From the NCBI GenBank assembly GCA_047600605.1, contig JASGKK010000001.1:806001-870000 (forward strand): a stretch of DNA of 64,000 nt, given 5' to 3'. The translations under genes and the position numbers were made by a program. The stretch is from CAYMZZ01 sp047600605 (lineage in GTDB: Bacteria; Bacteroidota; Bacteroidia; Chitinophagales; Chitinophagaceae). A model generated the notes under the pieces. The model was given only the letters and a program-made list of their open reading frames with translations, was not told the DNA's origin and made no database searches. Position 1 is the stretch's first letter. The number at the start of each line of letters is the position of its first letter. This document shows, one piece after another, positions 17,318 through 25,631 of this stretch.

Positions 17318-17785
17318 TTAGTTGACAAAAAGCTGGGTATAATAAATCCGCCCGTTTTTATCTTTAGCTGTACCTATTCCGATATACTTGAAGGTCCCCA
17401 GCATGTTGCGCCGGTGACCAGGCGAATCCTTCCAGTCTTTCACCACCTCCCTGCCAGATATAGCTCCATACGCCACATTCTCGGCAAAGGCAGTGGAACC
17501 GGGTATTTTCCGGTGAGCAGCAGCTTCGCGGCTGGCAAAACCACCATGCCCAAAAGCCACCCTGCCGGCAGCCATATTTTCGCTGTGCTTGCGGGCAATT
17601 GCATTCAGATCGTCCCGCATCTGCAACACCGCTTTTCCCCTCGACTTGCGAAACTGATTGGTAGCTGCCAGTATATCATCATCCAGACCAGCCGCAGGTA
17701 AGCCGGCAAAACTTAACCACCCCATACCCAATACCAGCAAAAGGGTCATACAACGGAATAAACGTGAACGCATACTATTTTTCAT
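17318..17785 (-). CDS. Secreted CAP-domain (SCP/PR-1) protein
   Basis: A 155-residue protein with a signal peptide (hydrophobic residues about 12-30) and one CAP domain. Visible are the CAP helix NQFRKSRGK, HSENMAAGRVAFGHGGF, ENVAYGAISGREVVKDW and SPGHRRNMLGTFKYIGIG. The histidines of the CAP cavity are kept. Bacterial CAP proteins are secreted, with mostly unknown roles. It lies alone between fbp and the ABC ATPase gene. Confidence 0.85.
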   Translation of the reverse strand: MKNSMRSRLFRCMTLLLVLGMGWLSFAGLPAAGLDDDILAATNQFRKSRGKAVLQMRDDLNAIARKHSENMAAGRVAFGHGGFASREAAAHRKIPGSTAFAENVAYGAISGREVVKDWKDSPGHRRNMLGTFKYIGIGTAKDKNGRIYYTQLFVN

Positions 17786-17861
17786 TGCTCAGTATGCCGC
17801 AACATCTGTACCATTGCTCCTGCCCTTCGCGACAGATATGCTTAGAGTGTGTTAAAATATG

Positions 17862-18882
17862 TTACACAGCGTTCTGCTCCAGACATGTGTCCAGTTCGTT
17901 CATCATGCCTTTGCTGCCAATAAACATGGGCGTACGCTGGTGCAGCTGTGTTGGCATGATATCGAGTATTCGCTGTGTACCATTGGTGGCACGGCCGCCT
18001 GCCACCTCTACGATAAAAGCAAAAGGGTTGCATTCATACAGCAAACGCAGTTTTCCGCCGGGTTTATCTGTTGTACCGGGATACATAAAGATGCCCCCTT
18101 TGATCAGGTTACGATGCACATCAGATACCATGCTGCCAATGTAACGTTGTGTATAAGGGCCGCCGGTTTGTTTATCTTTTTTCTGGCATTGGGTAATATA
18201 ATTCTGTACGCCTTTATCATAGCGGAAAAAATTACCATGATTCACCGAATAGATATTCCCCCACTCGGGACAACGAATATCGGGATGGCTGAGCGTAAAC
18301 TCACCAATGGAAGGATCAAGTGTAAAACCGTTTACTCCACGCCGTGTGGCATATACCAGCATTGTACTGGAACCGTATACGATATCAGCCGGCAGCCACC
18401 TGCTTGATACCCTGTTGTAAAAAGTCTTCGCGCGACGCCTTATCGCCTTTTGGGGTAACCCTGCGATAGATTCCAAAAATGGTTCCGATAGATACATTGA
18501 CATCAATATTGCCACTGCCATCCAACGGATCAAAAAGGCAAACGTATTTGGAATTGCGGCTTACGGCATCATCAAAAGCTACAAACTCATCCAGTTCTTC
18601 ACTGGCAATGCCTGCACAGCTGATACCATGCTGCAGCACTCCCATAAACTGATCGTTGGCGTATACATCCAGTTTTTTCACATCTTCTCCCTGCACATTT
18701 ACACTGCCGGCATCGCCCAGGATGTCAACAAGGCCGGCCTTATTTACTTCCACATTGACCCGTTTGGCAGCCAGGCCCAGGTCACGAAGCAGATTACTGA
18801 GCTCACCTGTGGCATGCGGAAAGTCGCGCAGCTGCTGGATAGTAAACTCATCGAGTGTCAGAATTTTTCGGTTAAATAGCAT
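17862..18882 (-). pseudogene. fbp: Class I fructose-1,6-bisphosphatase, split by a +1 frameshift
   Basis: The gluconeogenic enzyme that hydrolyses fructose-1,6-bisphosphate. Residues 1-165 are read in one frame (18385-18882) and hold the metal site FDPLDGSGNID and EELDEFV. They end at ...KQVAAG followed by TGA. The rest continues in the next frame (17862 to about 18384) with VYGSSTMLVYATRRGV, YTQRYIGSMVSDVHRNL, KLRLLYECNP and GTQRILDIMP. Dropping one base near 18386 joins AAG to a tyrosine and IVYGSS, the family consensus, giving about 340 residues, a normal length. The site is not a homopolymer. This may be a true null allele, an assembly error or recoding; a single-copy loss would block gluconeogenesis by this enzyme. 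Confidence 0.85.
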
Positions 18883-18903
18883 AGCAGTTAATGGTTATGC
18901 TAA

Positions 18904-18911
18904 CAAATGTA
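18904..18911 (-). promoter_or_regulatory. -7 element of fbp
   Basis: On the minus strand TACATTTG matches TAnnTTTG, 21 bases before the fbp ATG. Confidence 0.5.
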
Positions 18912-18917
18912 AGTATT

Positions 18918-19230
18918 ATGTTATGAGTATTAAGTAATAAGTTGTAAGTTTTAAGTAGGTAAAAGGCTAAGGGTGGAGGGCGAAAGAACAGACGATTTTC
19001 TATGGGTTGGAAATACATACTATTTTCAGCCGTCACAACACATAACATAACCAGTAGTTGACCTGACAAATAGCAAAGGCTAAATCACAGGAAAAGTCTT
19101 TATTTCCCCTGAACTGTTTGCAAGATCAAGTCCTGATTATTACAATAAGCCTATTTTATCCCTTTTACCATGTATCCTTAGCCTTTTACCTACTTAAAAC
19201 TTACCACTTATAACTTAAGACTTAAAACCT
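18918..19230. repeat. TAAGTTW inverted repeat in the fbp-lysC divergent gap
   Basis: Seven-base TAAGTTW units at 18921-18957 face reverse units at 19191-19227. A 28-bp stretch at 18945-18972 is exactly the reverse complement of 19176-19203, with 203 bases between. The space between the arms has no gene. This is most of the 380-base divergent region. Confidence 0.85.
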
Positions 19231-19237
19231 CTCTCCT

Positions 19238-19245
19238 TATTTTTG
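19238..19245 (+). promoter_or_regulatory. -7 element of the aspartate kinase gene
   Basis: TATTTTTG matches TAnnTTTG, 17 bases before the ATG at 19263. Confidence 0.5.
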
Positions 19246-19262
19246 CGGCACATTTCTTTTTT

Positions 19263-20525
19263 ATGCAGGTATTCAAATTTGGCGGTGCATCCGTAAACAG
19301 TGTTGAACGTATTGTAAACCTGGCTTCCATTATGAAGCAATACCAGGGACAGCCTTTGCTGATAGTGATCTCGGCTATGGGCAAAACCACCAATGCTCTG
19401 GAGAAAGTGGCAGAAGCCTTTTATACCGGCAAAAAAGAAGAAGCCCTGTCGCTGTTTGAACAGGTAAAACAGCAACACCTGAACACGGCCAAATACCTGC
19501 TTGTCACCCAGGCACTGGCCTGTGAAAATCAGTTGCGGGATTTCTTTACAGAAGTGGAATGGCTCCTGCATGACAAACCTGTCCGCGCTTTTGATTATTA
19601 CTACGACCAGATTGTATGTGTGGGCGAACTGCTGAGTACAGCCATCGTAAGCCATTACCTCAACGAAACCGGCACCAGCAATCAATGGATGGATGTACGG
19701 GATATCATCCGTACGGATAATAATTTTCGCGATGCAAATATTGACTGGGAATATACAACCGCACAGGTGACCCGTTATGTCGTGCCTGCCCTGGAGCAGC
19801 ACGGCATGGTGGTTACCCAGGGCTATATTGGCGCCACCGACGAAAATGAAAGCACTACACTGGGGCGTGAAGGCAGTGACTATACAGCCGCTGTATTTGC
19901 CAACCTGCTCAATGCTACAAATCAAACCATCTGGAAAGACGTGGAAAGTGTAATGAATGCCGACCCCAAACAATTTCCCGATGCCCGCCCTATTCATGAA
20001 CTCAACTACCAGGAAGTAATTGAAATGGCTTATTACGGTGCACAGGTCATACACCCCAAAACCATTAAACCACTTCAAAACAAATCAATCCCGCTGTTTG
20101 TAAAATGTTTTCTCGACCCCACGTTGCCGGGCACCATCATTCATAACCATGCAGTCAAAAACCTGCCTCCGATCATTGTATTAAAAGAGAAACAGGTGAT
20201 GCTGGAAATGAGTTCCCGCGATTTTTCCTTTATCGGAGACAGGCATGTGGGCACTATTTACCAGTTGCTGGAAGAAATGAAGATCCGCCCCAATCTCACG
20301 CAAAATGGAGCTATCAGTTTTGTTTGTGTGCTGGACGACCGGCCAGATCGTATTGAAAAGCTCGCGCTGGCTGTTTCTGCATTTGCAGAAGTACAGGTAA
20401 CCCGTAATCTTTCACTGCTTACTATCCGTCACTATCAAACGGAATTGCTGGAAAAACTGACCGCGGGGAAAACAGGTTTGCTCCGTCAGCAGACACCTGA
20501 TACGGTACAGGTTTTAATGGCTTAA
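19263..20525 (+). CDS. lysC: Aspartate kinase
   Basis: Phosphorylates aspartate at the entry to lysine, threonine, methionine and diaminopimelate synthesis. The 420-residue monofunctional enzyme starts with the KFGGASV nucleotide motif, has GYIGATDENESTTLGREGSDYTAA in the kinase domain and VESVMNADPKQFPDA, then two ACT-like regulatory segments from about residue 300 that would bind feedback inhibitors. It is transcribed divergently from fbp. Confidence 0.92.
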   Translation: MQVFKFGGASVNSVERIVNLASIMKQYQGQPLLIVISAMGKTTNALEKVAEAFYTGKKEEALSLFEQVKQQHLNTAKYLLVTQALACENQLRDFFTEVEWLLHDKPVRAFDYYYDQIVCVGELLSTAIVSHYLNETGTSNQWMDVRDIIRTDNNFRDANIDWEYTTAQVTRYVVPALEQHGMVVTQGYIGATDENESTTLGREGSDYTAAVFANLLNATNQTIWKDVESVMNADPKQFPDARPIHELNYQEVIEMAYYGAQVIHPKTIKPLQNKSIPLFVKCFLDPTLPGTIIHNHAVKNLPPIIVLKEKQVMLEMSSRDFSFIGDRHVGTIYQLLEEMKIRPNLTQNGAISFVCVLDDRPDRIEKLALAVSAFAEVQVTRNLSLLTIRHYQTELLEKLTAGKTGLLRQQTPDTVQVLMA

Positions 20526-20549
20526 TACCAGCAGCCAACCAGGGGAAAA

Positions 20550-21728
20550 TCAATTTGCCTCTACTGAGATGGTCTGCACCATTTTTTTCGGGACCGGTTT
20601 ATCATGCAGGATAGCAGGCTTCCAGTTAGGCATTTTTTCGAGACGGGTGATCAGTTCATCATTAAAATCTTCGTCCTTCATGCCCCGGAGTACATTGAAG
20701 TTTGTAGGTGTGCCATCTTTATCCACGATAAACTCAACCTGCACAAAGGCTTTTTTAGTTCCCTGAGGCAGGTATTCGGTCATATCATTGCCCAGTTTAT
20801 CCAGGTATTTCATAAAGGCTTCGCCCCCTCCCGGAAATACCGGCCACTGGTGTACAGCTTCGGTAAGACCAGTGATCGTACGGGTGCGATGGGCAACAGG
20901 TGTTTTCTTTGGTGCAGTTGCTACTACAGCCGGTTCTGTTTTTTTACCGGGGGCGCCATTGATGTAATACTCGCCTTTATCATCCACCATCACTACAGGC
21001 AGTTGCTTGTACTTTTCAAAATAATCAAACGCATCTTCCAGACGAGAGGTAAAATGCTTCAATGATGGGTCATCTTTGGTAAGATTACCCAGATAACTTA
21101 CGCTTCGGGCCACATCATAGCGGATCGGGAAAATGTGTACGGGAATATAATCCTGCCCCTGGCTTTTGGCATAAGCCGCCAGGATATACACTTCATCTAT
21201 CTGCTGATCGGTAAGCGGAATGCAGCCGACCGTCACGCAGCTGCCATGAATGTAAATATCACCACCAGGTCGCAGGGAGTCACTCAGTAGCCGGTCAGAA
21301 ATATTCGGATAATTAAGGCCGAGCGAGAGATAGTAAGTACTTCTGGGATTAAACTCATTGATGTAATAAAATCCTTCCGGTACCTGGTAATCGCCTTCCA
21401 GACGTTTAGGTCCCAGTGAGCCAGCCAACGCACAAACCTTATAGGTTTTAAACAACTTAAACTGATCCTTCACTTCGTTTTTAACCCATACCTCCAGTTT
21501 GCTGTCATACTTGAATGAGCGGATATAAATATAGCGGGCAGGCCAGGCCAGTTTTTTTTCAGCAAACTGTTTCTGCAGTGTATCCTCTTTGCGCTTAAAT
21601 GATTCTTCAGGACGGGGAAAAGTCTTTTGAAAATCGACAAAAGACGACCCGCCTTTATATGGCTGGGCTATCGCCTCGCCTGTAAGGCCTGCTACAATCA
21701 ATATCAGAAGAATAAAACGGTTATTCAT
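20550..21728 (-). CDS. L,D-transpeptidase (YkuD/YafK type) fused to a TonB C-terminal domain
   Basis: A 392-residue periplasmic protein with a signal peptide ending near AIAQ (residue 22). Residues about 65-210 form a YkuD-like domain with the catalytic motif IHGSCVTVGCIPL (H161, C169). This form is closest to the YafK/DpaA group, which cleaves or makes peptidoglycan cross-links and lipoprotein links. After a linker, residues about 290-392 are a TonB_C domain (FPGGGEAFMKYLDKL, VQVEFIVDKDGTPTN, MPNWKPA) of the Bacteroidota type. Joining a cell-wall enzyme to a TonB_C module is uncommon and could tie it to the outer membrane or to other TonB_C partners. It converges with lysC. Confidence 0.82.
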   Translation of the reverse strand: MNNRFILLILIVAGLTGEAIAQPYKGGSSFVDFQKTFPRPEESFKRKEDTLQKQFAEKKLAWPARYIYIRSFKYDSKLEVWVKNEVKDQFKLFKTYKVCALAGSLGPKRLEGDYQVPEGFYYINEFNPRSTYYLSLGLNYPNISDRLLSDSLRPGGDIYIHGSCVTVGCIPLTDQQIDEVYILAAYAKSQGQDYIPVHIFPIRYDVARSVSYLGNLTKDDPSLKHFTSRLEDAFDYFEKYKQLPVVMVDDKGEYYINGAPGKKTEPAVVATAPKKTPVAHRTRTITGLTEAVHQWPVFPGGGEAFMKYLDKLGNDMTEYLPQGTKKAFVQVEFIVDKDGTPTNFNVLRGMKDEDFNDELITRLEKMPNWKPAILHDKPVPKKMVQTISVEAN

Positions 21729-21913
21729 GCCTGTTTCGCTCCCGGATTAACGATGCTTAAAATAGTTTATTATGGCAGCTTTGCCAACCTTTTGTAAAGA
21801 TAAAGCAGTATTGGGAAGAGCTCCCGTCAAAAACGCTGCTACAGGTACGTAGTTTTCCACCTCTGTGCACTATTTCTCCTTGATAAATTGATGGTAAAAT
21901 GCGATAAAAAATA

Positions 21914-22549
21914 TTAATCTGAAGGGTTGGGCTGGATTATCCCCCAACTGGCCGGTTTATGAATTTCCTGCCCCTCTTTACTGACTATCAATGCAGGGAA
22001 CTGGCTATCTGCCAGTTTCTTCCGCCCTATCACCATGGAGCCTTTGGCAAACAGGCGCATTTCTTCGTTCACCCTTGCAGGTGGAAAGGCCACCAGCACC
22101 CGTTTACTGACATCTGTTTCATTGATAAGGCGCATGGGAGGCAACAGATCTGTATCGCCGGATATGATCATGGCAGCATCAAATCTATTTTCGTAATAAT
22201 CTTTTACCAGTTCTGCTACAATAGCTGTATCCGTCATTTTTTCACAATCACGCTGAAACTCATTACCACAATGTCTACAACTGTATTTCTGCTTTTGAAA
22301 TTTACCCAAAAACGTTTTTACCAACTCCTGTGTTTGCAATGCATCCAGCAAAGCCCGTTGACGAAGCCTTCCTTCCAGATCATTAATAACCAATGTGGTG
22401 AAATAATTTACCTGTAAGAGCTGTTGTGCTGGTTTTAGCAGGGATTGTACCAATGCCTGCATATTTAACCACCTGTACCGGCCAAATCCGGCATCCATCA
22501 TACCATAGTAAAGGTTAAACGCATCTATATAAGCAATCACTCTTTCCAT
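21914..22549 (-). CDS. NYN-domain putative ribonuclease with a cysteine knuckle
   Basis: A 211-residue PIN-like NYN domain protein. The acidic metal-binding residues are in place: D9 in YIDAFNLYYG, D107 in EKMTDTAIVAEL, and D132/D134 in SGDTDLLP. A small insert CRHCGNEFQRDC (residues 91-102) looks like a zinc knuckle. NYN proteins cut RNA; the target is unknown. No partner gene of a toxin-antitoxin system adjoins it. A candidate small RNA (22622-22679) is transcribed divergently from its start. Confidence 0.85.
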   Translation of the reverse strand: MERVIAYIDAFNLYYGMMDAGFGRYRWLNMQALVQSLLKPAQQLLQVNYFTTLVINDLEGRLRQRALLDALQTQELVKTFLGKFQKQKYSCRHCGNEFQRDCEKMTDTAIVAELVKDYYENRFDAAMIISGDTDLLPPMRLINETDVSKRVLVAFPPARVNEEMRLFAKGSMVIGRKKLADSQFPALIVSKEGQEIHKPASWGIIQPNPSD

Positions 22550-22583
22550 AATATCCTCCGCTTTTAAAAATTATTAAAAAAAA

Positions 22584-22616
22584 TTTGGTGAACTACTAAT
22601 AAAAGTCCTAGCTTTG
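22584..22616 (+). promoter_or_regulatory. Promoter with no downstream ORF
   Basis: TTTG at 22584-22587, 21-base spacer and TAGCTTTG at 22609-22616 match the Bacteroides-type promoter. It points into the hairpin-rich stretch 22622-22679. Confidence 0.6.
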
Positions 22617-22621
22617 GTCAT

Positions 22622-22679
22622 TCCCCGCTGGCTTTTAAGTCAGTCCGACGTCTCCCTCAAGGAGGCGTTTCGCTTTTTA
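22622..22679 (+). ncRNA. Candidate small RNA: two hairpins and a T run
   Basis: Directly after a full promoter come hairpin 1 (22628-22643, CTGGCTT with AAGTCAG), hairpin 2 (22649-22667, CGTCTCC with GGAGGCG, loop CTCAA) and a T run ending at 22678. Each hairpin contains a T:G pair that is a stable G-U only on the plus strand, which supports plus-strand RNA of roughly 58 nt. No ORF lies between it and the hppD terminator. I do not recognise the family. Confidence 0.5.
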
Positions 22680-22856
22680 TGCCACTCCCCTTTTAGAATC
22701 ATCATTTCAGGTATTCTTCTTCTGTGCCGGCCTTTGCCTGGCTTATTATTCCGGAGTATTCGGGAGAAGTAATTTAGTGAGCGGCGATTATTTGGCAACA
22801 GGTTTTTACCCGATTTCTTGCGTGTAAATCATCATCAATTACCGGTGTATTCACCA

Positions 22857-22897
22857 TAAAAAAATGATAAAAAAAGCGGCCACATAAGTGGCCGCTT
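22857..22897 (-). terminator. Rho-independent terminator of hppD
   Basis: A 10-bp stem, 22874-22883 with 22888-22897 (core GCGGCCAC/GTGGCCGC), loop of four, followed on the minus strand by a run of T, ATCA and a second T run. The rest of the 371-base gap before it (22680-22856) holds nothing I recognise. Confidence 0.9.
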
Positions 22898-22920
22898 CTA
22901 ACTTATAGACAGGAATCAGA

Positions 22921-24054
22921 TCACAGATTTCCGCGGGCTTCCTGCTCGCGTTCGATAGCTTCAAATAAAGCTTTGAAATTGCCCTTACCAAAACTGCGGG
23001 CGCCTTTGCGCTGAATGATCTCAAAAAACAATGTAGGCCTGTCTTCAACCGGTTTTGAAAACAGTTGCAACAGATAACCTTCATTATCGCGATCAACCAG
23101 GATACCCAGTTCTTTGAGTGGCTCCAGATCTTCATCGATATGTCCCACCCTTTCCAATAGGGTATCGTAGTAAGTAGTAGGAACTTTCAGAAACTCTACC
23201 CCTCTGCTCATGAGGTCACGTACCGTAGAAACAATATCATTGGTAGCCAGTGCTACGTGCTGTACCCCTTCGCCATCATAAAAATCCAGGTACTCTTCTA
23301 CCTGCGATTTTTTCTTACCCTCGGCAGGTTCATTAATGGGGAATTTTACAAATCCGTTTCCGCTGCTCATTACCTTACTCATCAATGCGGAATATTCTGT
23401 AGAAATATCATCATCATCAAAACTGAGAATGTTGCGAAAGCCCATTACATCTTCATAAAACTTAACCCATGGGTTCATTTGATTCCAGCCTACATTACCT
23501 ACACAATGATCTACATACAGCAGTCCTGTGTCGGCAGGTTGAAAATGTGGATTGTGCCATGCACGATATCCGGGCATAAAGGTGCCGCTATAGTTACGGC
23601 GTTCAATAAAAAGATGAACGGTATCACCATAGGTATGGATACCACTCATAACCACCTCGCCATGCTCATCTGTAAGGCGGGTCGGCTCCATATAGGAACG
23701 TGCCCCGCGCGAAGTAGTTTCCTGCCAGGCGCTGGTAGCATCCTGTACACGAAGTGAAAGCGCTTTTACACCATCTCCATGTTTATAAATATGATCAGCA
23801 ATGGGATTATTGCCCCGTATAGGAGTTGTCAGCATAAAAGTGAGTTTATGCTGGCGTACTACGTAACTGGCTCTGTCTTTTACACCGGTCTCGGGACCGG
23901 CATAGGCCAGTGCCTGAAAACCAAAAGCACTCATGTAATAATGGGCTGCCTGCTTGGCATTGCCCACATAAAACTCTACATAATCTGTACCCTCCAGCGG
24001 AAGGAAGTCGACCGGCGGCGCAGCCGGTATGGCAGAAGCCGTTTTCGTATTCAT
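22921..24054 (-). CDS. hppD: 4-hydroxyphenylpyruvate dioxygenase
   Basis: Iron(II) dioxygenase of tyrosine catabolism that turns 4-hydroxyphenylpyruvate into homogentisate. The 377-residue length is normal for the family. It has two vicinal-oxygen-chelate halves. The iron ligands are seen as VDHCVGNV, GVQHVALAT and LFFEIIQRKG, and the C-terminal helix carries GKGNFKALFEAIEREQ. A leader of about 160 bases lies between the predicted promoter at 24215-24222 and the ATG. No other tyrosine catabolic gene is in the window. Confidence 0.95.
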   Translation of the reverse strand: MNTKTASAIPAAPPVDFLPLEGTDYVEFYVGNAKQAAHYYMSAFGFQALAYAGPETGVKDRASYVVRQHKLTFMLTTPIRGNNPIADHIYKHGDGVKALSLRVQDATSAWQETTSRGARSYMEPTRLTDEHGEVVMSGIHTYGDTVHLFIERRNYSGTFMPGYRAWHNPHFQPADTGLLYVDHCVGNVGWNQMNPWVKFYEDVMGFRNILSFDDDDISTEYSALMSKVMSSGNGFVKFPINEPAEGKKKSQVEEYLDFYDGEGVQHVALATNDIVSTVRDLMSRGVEFLKVPTTYYDTLLERVGHIDEDLEPLKELGILVDRDNEGYLLQLFSKPVEDRPTLFFEIIQRKGARSFGKGNFKALFEAIEREQEARGNL

Positions 24055-24212
24055 GATTAAAACAGTTTTGTAAAAAGAAGAAAGTAAAGGAGGAAGAGAA
24101 CAGCAATAGCTGCAGTGTCAGGAGCAACTGTCCATAGCCAGTGTTTCCATCAACAGGCTGAATTGACCCCGGTGGTCGGCAAATCGTTTTTGCGGATAAT
24201 CCGGACGCATGT

Positions 24213-24245
24213 CACAAAACTAACTAAAGTTTGTGGATTAATCCA
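24213..24245 (-). promoter_or_regulatory. hppD promoter with overlapping palindromes
   Basis: TAGTTTTG on the minus strand (24215-24222) is a TAnnTTTG element for hppD. It is covered by a dyad CACAAA-N11-TTTGTG (24213-24235), and TGGATTAATCCA (24234-24245), a perfect 12-bp palindrome, adjoins it. This is a likely operator; the regulator is unknown. Confidence 0.5.
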
Positions 24246-24337
24246 TTAATTTCCACCGCTGTGGCAAACCAGAATGCCAAAATCCGGGAGCGCCGATCCT
24301 TAACCTTTCTCCTTCGGTCTTAAACCCTTTATACCTT

Positions 24338-24345
24338 TATCTTTG
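24338..24345 (+). promoter_or_regulatory. -7 element of purK, near-leaderless
   Basis: TATCTTTG ends five bases before the ATG at 24351. CTTTATACC-type repeat units lie just upstream (24318-24340). Confidence 0.6.
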
Positions 24346-24350
24346 CGACC

Positions 24351-25475
24351 ATGCAAAACATTGGAATATTGGGAGGCGGCCAGTTGGGTCGTATGCTCCT
24401 GCAGGCCGCGGCCAATTACCCCGTGATCACGCACGTGCTCGAAAACGATGCGGAATGCCCCGCTGCCCATCTTTGTCATCACTTCACAAAAGGAGATATC
24501 CGCGACTTTGATACCGTTTATGCATTTGGAAAAAACCTGGATGCTCTCACCATCGAGATAGAAAATGTAAATGTGGAAGCGCTTGAAAAACTGGAAGCCG
24601 AAGGTAAACGCATCTATCCCCGGCCCGCCGTTTTAAAAACCATCAAAAACAAGATCCTTCAAAAAAAATATTATCAGCAATACGAAATCCCAACAGCTGA
24701 TTTTACTATTACGGCCAACCTTGCCGAGTTGAAGACAGCCGCCGTGGATTACCTCCCCGCTGTACATAAAATCGGCGAAGGCGGATATGATGGAAAAGGC
24801 GTACAGCTATTGCAGAATGATACGGACCTGGAAAAAGGTTTTGATGCCCCCGCAGTACTGGAAAAGGCCGTAAACATTCACAAGGAAATCGCGCAGATGG
24901 TCGCCATCGGCGAAAATGGAGAAACAGCATTGTACCCCCCCGTAGAAATGCTGTTTGACCCGGATCTCAACCTCTTGGATTATCAGCTTTGCCCCGCAGA
25001 AATAGATGAAAAGACACTTTGGAAAGTGGAAGCCATTGCACTTTCAGTGGTTAAAAATTTCAAATCACCCGGACTATTTGCTGTAGAATTATTTTTGGAC
25101 AAAGAAGGAGAAGTATATGTCAATGAAACGGCCCCCCGTGTTCATAATAGCGGACACCATACTATCGAAGCCCACTATAGCTCACAGTTTGATATGCTGT
25201 GGCGTATTATGCTGCAGTACCCGTTGGGAAATACCGATGCCATTTTACCTTCTATTATGGTCAACATTATCGGGGCCGAAGGTTATAGTGGGCCGGTAAA
25301 ATATGAGGGAATGGAAGATGTACTGAAAATCGAAAACGCTTTTGTGCACCTGTATGGAAAATCACAAACCAAACCAGGCCGCAAAATGGGACATGTAACG
25401 GTCATGAGTAAAGAAAAGCGGGAGTTGTTGTTTCAGTCAAATAAGATCAAAAGACTGTTGCAGCCTAAAAGCTAA
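24351..25475 (+). CDS. purK: 5-(carboxyamino)imidazole ribonucleotide synthase PurK
   Basis: ATP-grasp enzyme that carboxylates AIR to N5-CAIR in purine synthesis. The 374-residue protein starts with GILGGGQLGRMLLQAA (the PurK nucleotide fold), and has the ATP-grasp loop HKIGEGGYDGKGVQLL and the metal/substrate segment NETAPRVHNSGHHTIEA. Its partner purE is at 31306, beyond an RND efflux operon, whereas the two are usually neighbours. Confidence 0.95.
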   Translation: MQNIGILGGGQLGRMLLQAAANYPVITHVLENDAECPAAHLCHHFTKGDIRDFDTVYAFGKNLDALTIEIENVNVEALEKLEAEGKRIYPRPAVLKTIKNKILQKKYYQQYEIPTADFTITANLAELKTAAVDYLPAVHKIGEGGYDGKGVQLLQNDTDLEKGFDAPAVLEKAVNIHKEIAQMVAIGENGETALYPPVEMLFDPDLNLLDYQLCPAEIDEKTLWKVEAIALSVVKNFKSPGLFAVELFLDKEGEVYVNETAPRVHNSGHHTIEAHYSSQFDMLWRIMLQYPLGNTDAILPSIMVNIIGAEGYSGPVKYEGMEDVLKIENAFVHLYGKSQTKPGRKMGHVTVMSKEKRELLFQSNKIKRLLQPKS

Positions 25476-25631
25476 ACACCGCCCATCCTGCGTTTAAGCC
25501 GCTCATACCGGCCGGACACACAGACGCATGATCGGCAATTGCCTGACGTCCAATAGCAACCCGGCACAGGCCGTTAAAATGATTGCATTTCCTCCCCGGA
25601 AAATAAGGATTGGGGAGCCAATTTGATACAC

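Noticed and set aside
18945..19203. Inverted repeats considered as ends of an insertion sequence
   Set aside because: The enclosed 203 bases contain no transposase and no target-site duplication was found.
24118..24150. Short frame METLAMDSCS in the hppD leader as an attenuator peptide
   Set aside because: It has no tyrosine or phenylalanine codons and no alternative hairpins were seen, so attenuation is not supported.
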